Part shown: positions 1 to 9,016 of the stretch, piece by piece | How positions within the stretch are numbered: position 1 is the first letter of the stretch | Layout: each line of letters begins with the position of its first letter | Assembly (NCBI GenBank): GCA_029251265.1 | Contig: JAQXDR010000137.1 | Span: forward strand, 1-37,217 | Length of the DNA: 37,217 nucleotides | Source of the DNA: Pseudoprimorskyibacter sp. | Lineage (GTDB): Bacteria; Pseudomonadota; Alphaproteobacteria; Rhodobacterales; Rhodobacteraceae | Reading direction: 5' to 3' | Position numbers and translations under genes: made by a program | Notes under the pieces: generated by a model | Seen by the model: the letters and a program-made list of their open reading frames with translations, nothing else | Databases searched by the model: none | What the model was told of the DNA's origin: nothing

Positions 1-119
1 AGAACGGAATTTACTGGCTGTGATGCCTAGACAATTATTTGAAATGCTGACGCAAGAGCAGATCATCCCAGTGTCATGCTGCACGCGTCGCCTCGCATCG
101 TTAACAGGGTGTTAAGCCC

Positions 120-1217
120 TCAGGTGTTAAAGAGGAAATGCAAAACATCACCGTCTTTGACGGTGTAGGACTTGCCTTCTGCCCGCAGCTTGCCGGCGTC
201 GCGCGCGGCCTGTTCGCTGCCAAAGGCTATATAGTCGTCATACGATATTGTTTCCGCGCGGATGAAGCCCTTCTCGAAATCACCATGAATGACGCCAGCC
301 GCCTGAGGCGCCTGTGTGCCAAGTCGAATGGTCCAAGCGCGCGCTTCTTTTGGCCCTACAGTAAAATATGTCTCAAGCGTGAGCAGATCATAGCCCGCAC
401 GGATCAACCGATCCAGTCCTGCCTCTTGCAGACCAAGCTCTTCGAGGAACATCCCCGCTTCATCTTCATCCAGCTGACTTATCTCTTCTTCGATCTTGGC
501 TGAGATAATGACATGGGCGTTGCCCTCGGATACGGCCATATCGGCCACAGCCTGACTGTACGCATTGCCATTTGCAGCCTCATCCTCTGCCACGTTGCAA
601 ACATAAAGAATAGGCTTGGTGGTCAAAAGCTGTAGCATCTTCCACGCTTTTTCATCATCCTGCGCCACCTCGACTATCCGTGCAGGCTTGCCACTTTCCA
701 GCATCGATTTTGCCGCTTCCATCAACCGCTGCTGTTGCACGGCTTCTTTATCACCACCCCGCACTTTGCGAACGATATTTTGAAGCCGCTTTTCAATACT
801 ATCCAGATCCGCGATAATAAGTTCGGTTTCAATCACTTCTGCATCTTCGACCGGGTCTACGCGGCCTTCGACATGGGTGACGTCTCCGTCGTCAAAACAT
901 CGCAGAACATGCGCTATTGCATCCACTTCTCGAATATTGGCCAGGAACTGGTTGCCCAACCCCTCTCCGTTGGACGCCCCTTTTACCAACCCGGCAATGT
1001 CCACAAATGTCATGCGAGCGGGAATCACTTGTTTGGATTTGGCAAGATAAGCCAGTGCGTCCAAGCGACTATCAGGGACCGCGACGTCCCCAACATTCGG
1101 CTCGATCGTGCAGAATGGAAAATTTGCTGCCTGAGCCGCTGCTGTTTTAGTCAATGCGTTGAACAAGGTGGATTTGCCCACATTAGGCAACCCGACAATT
1201 CCCATTCTGAAACCCAT
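120..1217 (-). CDS. ychF: Redox-regulated ATPase YchF (Obg-related)
   Basis: A 365-residue protein, the usual length for YchF/OLA1, a cytosolic P-loop ATPase that associates with ribosomes. The P-loop GLPNVGKS is at residues 9-16, the switch II motif [10 protein letters not shown] begins at 73, and the base-recognition motif reads NVAE at 208-211 instead of NKxD, the family hallmark explaining its ATP preference. A TGS domain occupies roughly 280-362. The ATG at 1217 is preceded by GGAGAG five bases upstream. A second Met at residue 5 is possible but has no better ribosome site. In many proteobacteria ychF follows pth; here pth lies 5.7 kb away on the other strand, so the cluster has been rearranged. 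Confidence 0.97.
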   Translation of the reverse strand: MGFRMGIVGLPNVGKSTLFNALTKTAAAQAANFPFCTIEPNVGDVAVPDSRLDALAYLAKSKQVIPARMTFVDIAGLVKGASNGEGLGNQFLANIREVDAIAHVLRCFDDGDVTHVEGRVDPVEDAEVIETELIIADLDSIEKRLQNIVRKVRGGDKEAVQQQRLMEAAKSMLESGKPARIVEVAQDDEKAWKMLQLLTTKPILYVCNVAEDEAANGNAYSQAVADMAVSEGNAHVIISAKIEEEISQLDEDEAGMFLEELGLQEAGLDRLIRAGYDLLTLETYFTVGPKEARAWTIRLGTQAPQAAGVIHGDFEKGFIRAETISYDDYIAFGSEQAARDAGKLRAEGKSYTVKDGDVLHFLFNT

Positions 1218-1597
1218 AACACTCTCCGCATGATCCTACGCGCGGGGTCATACGCCTGCGTCCGCCTGCGCGCAAGCCATCAAGGGGCTGATACAACCCA
1301 AATAGCGTGGCCTGTTAGCGTGGCCTGTTAGCGTGGCCTGTTAGCGTTGCCTGTTAGCGTTGCCTGTGCGGCCCCATCCACAGACGCCATCCAAACACTG
1401 CTTGTGACCAGGCGAACGACGAAACCCTGTTGCTCGAACCAACTGATACTCCTGTACCGTCCACTTTGACATTGCGCCAACAACACGCCCTCCAAGCTTT
1501 CTTTGCTGCGCGTGGTTGATTTTTTCTGGCCGGTGGCGCACACCGCATTTAAACGACCCAAGGCGACAGGTTCGCTGTTCTTTCCGGGGAAACCATT
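1218..1597. other. Divergent intergenic region between ychF and trpA
   Basis: No protein gene is supported here. Reading frames across the stretch lack ribosome sites and recognisable motifs. It should contain the promoters of both flanking genes, and the 13-bp array at 1303-1367 is its only clear structure. A TTGACA hexamer near 1474 has no convincing -10 partner, so no promoter is called. Confidence 0.6.
1303..1367. repeat. 13-bp tandem repeat, five copies
   Basis: Five head-to-tail copies of TAGCGTGGCCTGT fill these bases without interruption. Copies 1-3 are identical, and copies 4-5 share one change (GTGG to GTTG). The array lies upstream of both ychF and trpA, in their shared non-coding interval. 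The 13-base unit is not a multiple of three, and no gene was found across it. Confidence 0.97.
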
Positions 1598-2389
1598 ATG
1601 TCTCGTATTGCCGCAAAATTTGCCACTCTGAACGCATCAGGGAAAAAGGCGTTTGTTACCTATATCATGGCCGGTGATCCCGATTATGAGACGTCGTTAG
1701 AGATCATGATGGGGCTTCCTGGCGCCGGTGTGGACATTATCGAACTGGGGCTGCCATTCACAGACCCAATGGCGGACGGCCCAACCATCCAGCTGGCCGG
1801 TCAACGGGCGCTGGACAATGGCATGACCCTCAATCGCACCTTGGACATGGCCCGTCACTTTCGCAAAACAGACAACACAACGCCCATCGTCTTGATGGGG
1901 TATTACAATCCGATCTATTCGCACGGGGTTGAACAGTTTTTGGCAGATGCAAAAGACGCAGGGATAGACGGGTTGATCGTTGTCGACCTGCCCCCGGAGG
2001 AAGACACAGAGCTGTGCCTGCCTGCCTTGGCCGCTGGCATAGATTTTATTCGCCTTGCCACCCCAACAACTGATGATCACCGTCTTCCGACAGTTCTGCA
2101 AAACACATCGGGCTTTGTCTATTATGTATCTATAACCGGCATTACCGGTGCTGCCGCGGCCGAAGCAGACAACGTAGGACCGGAAGTTGCCCGTATTAAG
2201 TCCGCAACAGACCTGCCCATTGTCGTCGGGTTCGGCATTCGCACCCCAGAGCGTGCGCGCGATATAGCGGCGATTTCTGATGGATGTGTTGTTGGCTCAG
2301 CCATCGTGTCGGAAATTGGCGAAGGTAAATCCCCGGCTGATGTTTTGAGCTTTGTAGAAAGCCTTGCCAGTGGTGCCCACAGCGCCTGA
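1598..2389 (+). CDS. trpA: Tryptophan synthase alpha subunit
   Basis: A 263-residue TIM-barrel subunit that cleaves indole-3-glycerol phosphate to indole and glyceraldehyde 3-phosphate, passing indole to TrpB. The family signature [14 protein letters not shown] spans residues 49-62, and catalytic Glu49 and Asp60 fall at the same numbers as in the enteric enzyme. The phosphate-binding GFGI and GSAIV segments are near the C-terminus. The ATG is preceded by GGGGAA about seven bases upstream. It is not next to trpB, which is on the opposite strand at 7688-8911, so the two subunits of one complex are made from separate transcripts. lldD follows 108 bp downstream on the same strand but probably has its own control site. 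Confidence 0.97.
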   Translation: MSRIAAKFATLNASGKKAFVTYIMAGDPDYETSLEIMMGLPGAGVDIIELGLPFTDPMADGPTIQLAGQRALDNGMTLNRTLDMARHFRKTDNTTPIVLMGYYNPIYSHGVEQFLADAKDAGIDGLIVVDLPPEEDTELCLPALAAGIDFIRLATPTTDDHRLPTVLQNTSGFVYYVSITGITGAAAAEADNVGPEVARIKSATDLPIVVGFGIRTPERARDIAAISDGCVVGSAIVSEIGEGKSPADVLSFVESLASGAHSA

Positions 2390-2454
2390 TGTCTGGGTCG
2401 CCACAGCGACAGTTAGAGCCAAGCGCTTCGCGGGCATTGCACGCAAAACTGAAA

Positions 2455-2477
2455 ATTGGTAACCAAACATAACCAAT
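2455..2477. promoter_or_regulatory. Candidate operator upstream of lldD
   Basis: Three half-sites cluster here: TTGGT at 2456-2460, ACCAA at 2462-2466 and ACCAA at 2472-2476. They form a compact TTGGTAACCAA palindrome nested in ATTGGT-N11-ACCAAT. FadR-type GntR regulators of lactate genes use TNGT/ACNA half-sites, so a lactate-responsive regulator could bind. The half-site spacing is not the textbook one, and no such regulator is in the window. Confidence 0.35.
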
Positions 2478-2497
2478 AGCCCAGGAAAGGGACGGTT

Positions 2498-3661
2498 ATG
2501 TCTGTGATCACTGAAATTGAGGATCTGCGTCGGCTGTATGCGCGTCGGGTTCCGAAAATGTTTTTTGATTACTGCGAATCCGGCAGCTGGAGCGAGCAGA
2601 CCTTTCGCGAGAATTCCTCGGATTTTGATAAGCTTTATCTGCGTCAACGCGTGGCGATAGATATGGCTGGGCGGTCCACCGCAACGCATATGATCGGACA
2701 GGATGTGGCCATGCCAGTGGCCTTGGCACCCGTTGGACTAACCGGGATGCAACATTATGATGGCGAGATAAAAGCAGCCCGCGCAGCCGCATCCTTTGGT
2801 GTGCCTTTTACCCTGTCGACGATGTCCATTTGCTCTATCGAAGATGTGGCTGAAAACACCAATGTTCCGTTCTGGATGCAGGTCTACACGCTCAAGGATG
2901 ATGATTTCATGCAGCGACTGTTTGACAGGGCAAAAGATGCAAACTGTTCTGCTGCCATCATAACGGTTGATCTGCAGCTGCTAGGCCAACGTCACAAGGA
3001 CCTGAAAAATGGTCTGTCCGCGCCCCCCAAACTGACCGTCAAAAATATCGCCAATATGATGACCAAGGTTCACTGGGGCCTAGGCATGCTTCGCACCAAA
3101 CGTAGATTTTTCGGCAATATCGTTGGACATGCAAAAGGGGTTCAGGATGCATCGTCCTTGGGATCATGGACGGCTGAAGCCTTTGACCAATCTCTGAATT
3201 GGGATCGTATTCGCCAATTTCGCAAGATGTGGGACGGCCCCTTGATCATCAAAGGAATTATGGATCCGCGGGACGCGCTCGAGGCGTGCAACGTGGGTGC
3301 AGACGCCATTATCGTATCGAACCATGGCGGACGGCAACTGGACGGCGCCCTAAGCTCGATCCGGGCATTACCCGCAATTCTGGACGCTGTCGGTGACAAG
3401 ATCGAAGTTCATCTGGATAGCGGAATACGCTCTGGACAGGACGTTTTGAAAGCCATGGCAATGGGGGCAATGGGGACACATATCGGACGTGCCTACGTTT
3501 ATGGATTGGGCGCCAAAGGTGAAGCAGGCGTGACAGATGCACTCAACATCATCCACAAGGAACTGGACATGTCCATGGCGCTTTGCGGGCACACCAACAT
3601 TCAGGCAGTCGATCGTGACATCTTGATGATTCCGAAAGAGTTCAACGACGCTTGGGCCTGA
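2498..3661 (+). CDS. lldD: FMN-dependent L-lactate dehydrogenase / alpha-hydroxy-acid oxidase family
   Basis: A 387-residue FMN-dependent alpha-hydroxy-acid dehydrogenase that should oxidise L-lactate to pyruvate and feed electrons to the respiratory chain. The active-site segment SNHGGRQLD is at residues 274-282 (His276 as base, Arg279 binding substrate carboxylate). Lys252 in IIKGI and the FMN-phosphate loop LDSGIRSG at 306-313 are present. The length matches bacterial LldD and there is no signal peptide, which fits a peripheral membrane enzyme. AGGAAAGGGA lies just upstream of the ATG. Other 2-hydroxy acids are possible substrates. It is convergent with the MFS gene that follows, with 36 bases between. 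Confidence 0.88.
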   Translation: MSVITEIEDLRRLYARRVPKMFFDYCESGSWSEQTFRENSSDFDKLYLRQRVAIDMAGRSTATHMIGQDVAMPVALAPVGLTGMQHYDGEIKAARAAASFGVPFTLSTMSICSIEDVAENTNVPFWMQVYTLKDDDFMQRLFDRAKDANCSAAIITVDLQLLGQRHKDLKNGLSAPPKLTVKNIANMMTKVHWGLGMLRTKRRFFGNIVGHAKGVQDASSLGSWTAEAFDQSLNWDRIRQFRKMWDGPLIIKGIMDPRDALEACNVGADAIIVSNHGGRQLDGALSSIRALPAILDAVGDKIEVHLDSGIRSGQDVLKAMAMGAMGTHIGRAYVYGLGAKGEAGVTDALNIIHKELDMSMALCGHTNIQAVDRDILMIPKEFNDAWA

Positions 3662-3697
3662 TATAATTGCGTATGCACCAATCGCCACAGCCGTGTA

Positions 3698-4840
3698 TCA
3701 GCCGCGGCGTTGCACCAACGGGACCAACACAACAGGCACAAGCAGCAGCACAAACCCGATCGCTGAAAATGAAACGGCCAGCCCGAAACCTTCGCTGAGA
3801 AATCCCATCAAAGGCGGCCCAATGAAAAAGCCGGAGTATCCCAAAACGGCCACACGACTGATTGCCAACGTCCGATGCTCGGCTGTAACAAGCCGTCCAA
3901 CCCAAGCCAGTGCCAGTGGCCCTATCACAGACACCCCAAGCCCAAGCATCCCGAAGCCGAGATAACCAAGGGCAAGATGATCTGCCCAGCCCCCTAAAAA
4001 AGCACCTGACGCGGTGAGCAACGCCGCCCACCGGATAACAACGGCCTCGGACCAACGTTGCGAGACAACCTGCCCGGCCAGTCGCCCGATGCCCATCGTC
4101 AAGCCAAGAATTGATGGCCCAAGCGTGCCAGTCAGAGCCCCTGCCCCCATGCTGCGTTCAAGATGCAACGCCGACCACGCCTCGGTCGCATTTTCGGACA
4201 TGAATGCCACAAGCACGATCAGACCCGCTGGCAGAATCAAAGACCATTTCAGCCCGGTCACCGGCCTTGCATCATCTGTGCTTATGTCTCCGACATCCCC
4301 GCCACGCGTTACCGGCAACAGCAGTACCATGATCACCGCCACCGTGGAGAGGATGACAAAGGATCCCATGCCCACTTCGCGCATTGCTCCGGCAATCAAT
4401 GCCCCGATTGCATAGGCAAACGAGAAAATAGCGTGGTTGAGGTTCATTAATGGGCGCCCAACCCGTGCCTCGATCTCGCTCACACGAGCATTCATCAAAA
4501 CATCCAATGTCCCGACACACATTGTAACCAACACCATAGATATCAAAAAATGATACCACATCAAAGACAGTCCCGGCAAAAGTGCCATGGCCGCTGTCAA
4601 ACCCGCCATAACCGGCAAAGCCCGCACCTGCAGATGTCGATCAACCCAAGGCGCGGCAGTCATGGCCAGCATCGCCCCCATAGACGCCACCAGCATCACC
4701 AATCCAAAGCCTGAATCAGACAGCGCAACCTGCGCCTTGACTTGCGGGATCAACCCAGCAAACGCCCCCCAGAACACGCCAATCTGGGCAAAGGCTGCCG
4801 CAGGGTTGCGGCACAAAATAACATCATGAATTAGGGACAA
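3698..4840 (-). CDS. MFS transporter
   Basis: A 380-residue, strongly hydrophobic protein with about twelve predicted membrane segments in two halves, separated by a charged loop near residues 178-195, typical of the major facilitator superfamily. Substrate cannot be told from sequence; the overall style resembles the YbjJ-like group of uncharacterised MFS carriers. The frame opens with TTG at 4838-4840, with AAGG about nine bases upstream; no in-frame ATG lies nearby, so TTG is the best start. It is divergent from rplY and convergent with lldD, so it seems to be a single-gene unit. Confidence 0.8.
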   Translation of the reverse strand: MSLIHDVILCRNPAAAFAQIGVFWGAFAGLIPQVKAQVALSDSGFGLVMLVASMGAMLAMTAAPWVDRHLQVRALPVMAGLTAAMALLPGLSLMWYHFLISMVLVTMCVGTLDVLMNARVSEIEARVGRPLMNLNHAIFSFAYAIGALIAGAMREVGMGSFVILSTVAVIMVLLLPVTRGGDVGDISTDDARPVTGLKWSLILPAGLIVLVAFMSENATEAWSALHLERSMGAGALTGTLGPSILGLTMGIGRLAGQVVSQRWSEAVVIRWAALLTASGAFLGGWADHLALGYLGFGMLGLGVSVIGPLALAWVGRLVTAEHRTLAISRVAVLGYSGFFIGPPLMGFLSEGFGLAVSFSAIGFVLLLVPVVLVPLVQRRG

Positions 4841-4921
4841 AACACAACCTTACAGAAAGAGACGACATCGCACTCCATTACCCCGCTTTTTCCCCCTTGC
4901 CAAGCGATGCACGTGGCGTTA

Positions 4922-4946
4922 ACCCCGCACCCTCATGACACGGGGT
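4922..4946 (+). promoter_or_regulatory. Stem-loop in the rplY leader
   Basis: ACCCCG at 4922-4927 pairs perfectly with CGGGGT at 4941-4946 around a 13-base loop, about 40 bases before the rplY start. It could fold in the 5' leader, and ribosomal-protein leaders often carry control hairpins. No specific regulatory family is recognised. Confidence 0.3.
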
Positions 4947-4985
4947 GACAGCCTTGGAGGCACCCCATTTTCAAAGGAGAATATC

Positions 4986-5606
4986 ATGGCACAAGAGATC
5001 CCTGATCTGATCTGCCAGGAACGTGCGGGGACAGGCAAGGGCGCCGCTCGTGCAGCGCGTCGCGCCAATATGGTTCCCGGAGTCGTCTTTGGCGGTGACA
5101 AAGATCCCCTATCCATTCAGATTCCGTTTAATGAGCTTCTCAAAAAGCTCAAGGCCGGACGGTTCAAGTCAACTTTGTTCAACCTCAAGGTAGATGGCCA
5201 CGACGACGTGCGCGTTATCTGCCGTGATGTCCAGCGCGATGTCGTCAAAGACTTGCCCAAGCATTTTGACCTGATGCGTCTGCGTCGGGCCTCCAAAATC
5301 AACCTGTTCGTTCCGGTCGAATTTATCGGCCACGACAATGCGCCTGGTCTTAAGCGCGGTGGCACAATGACAATTGTCCGTCCCGAAATAGAACTGGTTG
5401 TAACAGCTGGTGACATCCCCGAGAAAATCGTTATCGATCTGTCAGGTTTGTCCATCGGAGACACGGTTACAATTTCGTCTGTGACCCTGCCCGAAGGCAG
5501 TAAGCCGACGATCGACCGTGACTTTATGATCTGCAACATTACCGCGCCCGCAGGTCTGGTTGCCTCAGATGATGACGAAGCCGAAGGTGAGGCCAGCGCA
5601 GAGTAA
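4986..5606 (+). CDS. rplY: 50S ribosomal protein L25, general stress (CTC) form
   Basis: A 206-residue two-domain L25: the N-terminal 5S-rRNA-binding L25 domain (about 1-95) followed by the TL5/CTC beta domain (about 100-190), with an acidic tail. The start is set at the ATG at 4986, because AAGGAG at 4974-4979 lies six bases upstream and L25 homologues begin with this MAQEIP-type N-terminus; an upstream in-frame ATG at 4935 would add 17 unrelated residues. A strong terminator follows at 5684-5721. In many proteobacteria rplY is directly followed by pth, but here 1.34 kb with a transposase remnant intervenes. Confidence 0.95.
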   Translation: MAQEIPDLICQERAGTGKGAARAARRANMVPGVVFGGDKDPLSIQIPFNELLKKLKAGRFKSTLFNLKVDGHDDVRVICRDVQRDVVKDLPKHFDLMRLRRASKINLFVPVEFIGHDNAPGLKRGGTMTIVRPEIELVVTAGDIPEKIVIDLSGLSIGDTVTISSVTLPEGSKPTIDRDFMICNITAPAGLVASDDDEAEGEASAE

Positions 5607-5683
5607 TCTGTGACAAAACACGTCTGAATGTTTGGTCCCTGCTTCGGGTAGACGCATTCCGTGTTGTGAGCGCAAGTAATAAA

Positions 5684-5721
5684 AAGCCCTGCCGTAGCTC
5701 TATGGCAGGGCTTAACTTTTT
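5684..5721 (+). terminator. Rho-independent terminator after rplY
   Basis: A perfect 10-bp stem, AAGCCCTGCC at 5684-5693 with GGCAGGGCTT at 5704-5713, around a 10-base loop, followed by AACTTTTT. Five A residues precede the stem, so it could also stop minus-strand transcription. It lies 77 bp after the rplY stop. Confidence 0.93.
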
Positions 5722-6030
5722 GCGCATTTTTGACCAGCGCCCAACCCAGATCTCTCTTTGTATTTTTTCGAAACGATCGCTCGTCAATTTCGACGAACAG
5801 CCAATGTTTTCAATTGGTTTCACCTGAAAGTGATCCGAGTAGGCGAATTGGAACGGATCACCTGCACCAATTAAGACCACCCGAATTATAATGTTGCGTT
5901 GAATCCAACTTTCCTAAAGCGACAAGGTGGGTCGAAGGCGTGACAATGGCCATAGTTGCCGACGATGCAGTGGCCAGTGGTCTTGGGCGCTACAAAATGA
6001 AGTGCGTTGTCATGTGTCGAAAGGGGTGCC
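5722..6030. other. Non-coding stretch upstream of the transposase remnant
   Basis: No intact gene is seen. There is an inverted repeat, GTGATCCG at 5830-5837 with CGGATCAC at 5854-5861 (8-bp perfect arms, 16-base gap). One frame across 5780-5870 reads like a short helix-turn-helix fragment of a transposase helper protein (contains IARQF and NVFNW), but it is too short to assign. This may be more mobile-element debris. Confidence 0.4.
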
Positions 6031-6534
6031 TGCAAAGCGGGGTTGTTTCTGCATATGCGGCAACTGTCATAGCTGTTCCTCGACGGGCTCGCAGCTTTGC
6101 ATCAAACGGAACAGTTCACCTTATACGGCGATCTTGCTGCACTTGACGATGCCAAGGCTTTTTCGGCATGGCTTGCTCCGGTTCACAAATGCGAGGGCGT
6201 GATTCAGGCCAACCCACCCTTCGGCAGGTCTTAGGCCGTGCTGGTCTATCTCGGCCGATACTCTCATCTGGTCGTGATCCCAAACAGTCAGCTTATCAGC
6301 GCCCTGCGCAGGACCAACATCACGAAAATTCGTACGCTGCGTGGCGCAGAACTAATAGCGCAGGAGAACACATCCACCTCAGATATCATTCCGCGCACCC
6401 TGCGAAAACCCTGCCCCAACTGCGGAGAGGTTTGTCAACGCGGAGCACACTCACACCAAGCCGAAACCACGCGCAATGGCCCGCATCGCATAACCTTCAT
6501 CCGGCCCGGCATTCGCTGCGCTGAACGCGAGTGA
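6031..6534 (+). pseudogene. Decayed IS91-family (Y2 rolling-circle) transposase fragment
   Basis: One frame starting at 6031 reads like the C-terminal half of IS91-type transposases common in Rhodobacterales: KAGLFLHMRQLS, then LFLDGLAALH, LAPVHKCEGV, NPPFG, VLVYLGRYSHLVVIPNSQL and a zinc-knuckle-like CPNCGE at 6412-6429. These align in order with the family's conserved PFGGPE-VLAYLSRYTHRVAI core and terminal Cys motif. Two in-frame TAG stops interrupt it (6070-6072 and 6232-6234). The section between the NSQL segment and the NITKIRTLRG segment seems deleted relative to full-length homologues, and the catalytic N-terminal half is missing. The family call comes from remembered consensus, not a search. 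The last 30 or so codons before the stop at 6534 have no recognised match. Confidence 0.78.
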
Positions 6535-6750
6535 CAACCATTGGTCGCGATATGACGTAAACGCTCCGCAATATTGCCTCGTCACTTGCAGTGCATTGTC
6601 CCAAAAATCTGGCTCATACTGATTTTCAGCAGTTCCAGACACAGATAACCTTGTCCCGAGAATTGACGCTTAGCCGTTTTGCGAACCTTTCGTATGACTA
6701 ATCACCACGTGTTTCACGTGATGGGCAGCTGACGGTCAAAATATTTGGAA

Positions 6751-6779
6751 TTGACACGCCAGAAAGGTTTTTTGATAGC
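6751..6779 (+). promoter_or_regulatory. Possible pth promoter
   Basis: A perfect TTGACA at 6751-6756 is followed after 17 bases by GATAGC at 6774-6779, a weak -10. It lies 170 bp upstream of the pth start. A promoter is expected here because the rplY terminator and the element remnant separate pth from rplY. Confidence 0.3.
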
Positions 6780-6939
6780 AAAAGAGACATGCGGAATCTG
6801 ATGTCACCAAGAGCCAACCAAACAAAGCAATCAACTCCTGTATATCGGAATATGTCGGCCTTGGGTGGGGGGCCTTTTTATTGTACACTTGCCTGCGTGA
6901 CGCCTTGCGCATATCCAACGGACACGTTCACACAAAGGC

Positions 6940-6945
6940 GGAGGT
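6940..6945 (+). promoter_or_regulatory. Ribosome binding site deciding the pth GTG start
   Basis: GGAGGT sits five bases before the GTG at 6951. The same open frame extends upstream to an ATG at 6789, but that start would add 54 residues without family support and has no comparable ribosome site. Confidence 0.85.
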
Positions 6946-6950
6946 CACTT

Positions 6951-7634
6951 GTGCAGGTGATTGTAGGATTAGGAAATCCGGGAAATAAATACGCTCATAA
7001 CCGCCACAATATTGGCTTTATGGCCGTAGATCGGATCGCGCAAGATCATGACTTTGCCCCATGGCGAAACCGCTTTCAGGGTCAGTGCTGCGAAGGACGC
7101 CTTGGCACTGAGAAAGTAATTCTGCTAAAACCTTCCACATTTATGAACCGATCAGGGCAATCCGTTGGCGAGGCGATGCGCTTTTTCAAGATGACAGCCG
7201 AAGACGTCACGGTCATTCACGACGAGCTTGATCTTATTCCTGGTAAAGCACGCGTCAAATCCGGCGGAGGACATGCCGGTCATAACGGACTGCGGTCTAT
7301 TCATGGTCATATTGGAGAGGCTTACAACCGCGTCCGTCTTGGCATTGGGCATCCTGGCAGAAAAGATCTGGTTTCTGGCTACGTGCTACATGATTTTGCC
7401 AAGGCAGATGCCGACTGGCTAGAGAACGTGATGTGTGGTATTTCCAACGGCGCAGCAGCTTTGGCCGCCGGTGACACAGGCCAATTCATGAATGCCGTGG
7501 CATTACGTGTCGTCCCTAAACGCAAGTCGCCTGATAAGCTGGATACCAAAATACGAAAACCAACAGACGCAGCCCCAGAGATAAGACCGGACGACAGATC
7601 AGCGATGCAAAAATTGATGGATAAATTCCGATAA
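6951..7634 (+). CDS. pth: Peptidyl-tRNA hydrolase
   Basis: Releases tRNA from prematurely dropped peptidyl-tRNA in the cytosol. With the GTG start the protein has 227 residues. GLGNPG is at residues 6-11 (Asn9), the catalytic RHNIGF carries His19, the DELD motif has Asp91, and GGGHAGHNGLRS (105-116) carries the tRNA-contacting His/Asn. Bacterial Pth is usually about 190 residues; the extra basic C-terminal tail of about 40 residues resembles that of many Rhodobacterales homologues. It is convergent with trpB, and a shared hairpin lies between them. Its expected partner rplY lies upstream on the same strand, beyond the IS91 remnant. Confidence 0.96.
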   Translation: MQVIVGLGNPGNKYAHNRHNIGFMAVDRIAQDHDFAPWRNRFQGQCCEGRLGTEKVILLKPSTFMNRSGQSVGEAMRFFKMTAEDVTVIHDELDLIPGKARVKSGGGHAGHNGLRSIHGHIGEAYNRVRLGIGHPGRKDLVSGYVLHDFAKADADWLENVMCGISNGAAALAAGDTGQFMNAVALRVVPKRKSPDKLDTKIRKPTDAAPEIRPDDRSAMQKLMDKFR

Positions 7635-7674
7635 AAACGTCGAAGACACGTACAGAAAAACGCTCTTCGACGTT
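7632..7674 (-). terminator. Terminator after trpB (between convergent pth and trpB)
   Basis: AACGTCGAAGA at 7636-7646 pairs perfectly over 11 bp with TCTTCGACGTT at 7664-7674. Read on the minus strand the stem is followed by a T run, giving a classic terminator for trpB, which stops at 7688. On the plus strand no T run follows, so it is less certain for pth. Confidence 0.85.
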
Positions 7675-7687
7675 GCGTACTGTGCTG

Positions 7688-8911
7688 TTAGCCCATTTCC
7701 ACGCCCAGATGGCCTGCCACGGTAAAGATATCTTTGTCACCGCGCCCACACATATTCATGACAAGCAAGTGATCAGCGGGCAGATCTGGCGCAATTTTAG
7801 CCACATGAGCCAAGGCGTGGCTTGGCTCAAGCGCGGGAATAATACCCTCGGTCTCGCAGCTCAGCTGAAAGGCTGCCAAGGCCTCTTGATCCGTGATCGA
7901 GACATATTTCGCACGACCAATTTCATGCAGCCACGAATGCTCTGGTCCGATACCCGGATAATCCAGCCCCGCCGAAATCGAATACCCCTCAAGGATCTGT
8001 CCATCCCCGTCTTGCAGCAGGAACGTCCGGTTGCCGTGCAAAACACCCGGGCGTCCGCCTGTCAACGATGCACAATGTTCCATCTGATCGTTGACGCCTT
8101 TACCGCCAGCCTCGACCCCGATGATATTGACCGACGGATCATCAAGGAACGGATAGAACAGGCCCATCGCGTTGGAGCCTCCACCGATGGCCGCAATCAG
8201 GGTATCAGGCAAACGGCCCTCGGCTTCTTGCATCTGCTCGCGCGTTTCCTTACCGATAATGGACTGAAAGTCACGCACCATAGCCGGATAGGGATGTGGA
8301 CCTGCAACCGTGCCGATGCAGTAAAACGTGTCGTGCACGTTTGTGACCCAATCTCGCAAAGCATCATTCATTGCGTCCTTCAACGTTCCGCGTCCACTGG
8401 TCACAGGAACAACTTCTGCCCCCAGCAACCGCATGCGGAACACATTTGGCTTTTGCCGTTCGACATCATGCGCACCCATATAGACCACACATTTTAATCC
8501 GAATTTGGCGCAAACAGTCGCTGTGGCCACGCCATGCTGTCCTGCGCCAGTCTCTGCGATGATCCGCGTTTTCCCCATGCGCCGCGCGAGGATAATCTGC
8601 CCAAGTACGTTGTTGATCTTATGAGCGCCAGTATGGTTCAGTTCGTCTCGCTTTAGATAAATCTTCGCACCACCAAAATGGTTGGTCAGACGCTCTGCAA
8701 AGTACAGAGGTGATGGCCGCCCGACATAATGCTTCCATAGAAAATCCATCTCGTCCCAAAACGTTTGATCTGTCTTGGCGGTCTCATATTGCGCTTCAAG
8801 CGCAAGGATAAGCGGCATCAACGTCTCGGACACGAACCGGCCACCAAAGTCACCAAACCGTCCATTTTCGTCAGGACCGGTCATAAAGCTGTTGATCAGG
8901 TCTTCGGGCAT
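7688..8911 (-). CDS. trpB: Tryptophan synthase beta subunit
   Basis: A 407-residue PLP enzyme that condenses indole with serine to make tryptophan. The PLP lysine is Lys98 in HTGAHKINN (93-101), and the cofactor-phosphate loop GGGSNAMG lies near residue 235. Length and sequence match the standard TrpB1 type that works with TrpA. The ATG at 8911 has AAGGGA about eight bases upstream. It lies downstream of hflX on the same strand with a 105-bp gap that holds a GC-rich palindrome (8958-8969) and a possible extended -10 (TGC-TATGAT, minus strand, around 8979-8987), so it may have its own promoter. trpA is distant, on the other strand. Confidence 0.97.
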   Translation of the reverse strand: MPEDLINSFMTGPDENGRFGDFGGRFVSETLMPLILALEAQYETAKTDQTFWDEMDFLWKHYVGRPSPLYFAERLTNHFGGAKIYLKRDELNHTGAHKINNVLGQIILARRMGKTRIIAETGAGQHGVATATVCAKFGLKCVVYMGAHDVERQKPNVFRMRLLGAEVVPVTSGRGTLKDAMNDALRDWVTNVHDTFYCIGTVAGPHPYPAMVRDFQSIIGKETREQMQEAEGRLPDTLIAAIGGGSNAMGLFYPFLDDPSVNIIGVEAGGKGVNDQMEHCASLTGGRPGVLHGNRTFLLQDGDGQILEGYSISAGLDYPGIGPEHSWLHEIGRAKYVSITDQEALAAFQLSCETEGIIPALEPSHALAHVAKIAPDLPADHLLVMNMCGRGDKDIFTVAGHLGVEMG

Positions 8912-8955
8912 GTCTGTCTTCCCTTTTCAGCGTGTCTTGGCATGAATTAGCTTCT

Positions 8956-8970
8956 GCCCCCTCGAGGGGC
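8956..8970 (-). other. GC-rich hairpin between hflX and trpB
   Basis: CCCCTCGAGGGG at 8958-8969 is a perfect 12-base palindrome that can form a short GC-rich hairpin downstream of the hflX stop. It has no T run, so it is a weak terminator or attenuator candidate before trpB. Confidence 0.35.
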
Positions 8971-9016
8971 AAGCGTCAATCATAGCAAAATTTACGTCTA
9001 TCCGCGGTTGCAGCAT

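Noticed and set aside
1-119. Possible tail of an upstream gene at the left edge
   Set aside because: Short open frames end here, but none shows a recognisable motif and only about 100 bases are visible.
6451-6642. 63-codon minus-strand frame with protein-like composition
   Set aside because: It overlaps the transposase remnant and has no ribosome site or recognised family.
6706-6720. CACGTG-TTT-CACGTG double palindrome upstream of pth
   Set aside because: Six-base palindromes are common; no regulator in the window is known to use this site.
6854-6882. GGCC...GGCC followed by TTTTT before pth
   Set aside because: The stem is only four base pairs and no transcript needing termination is evident.
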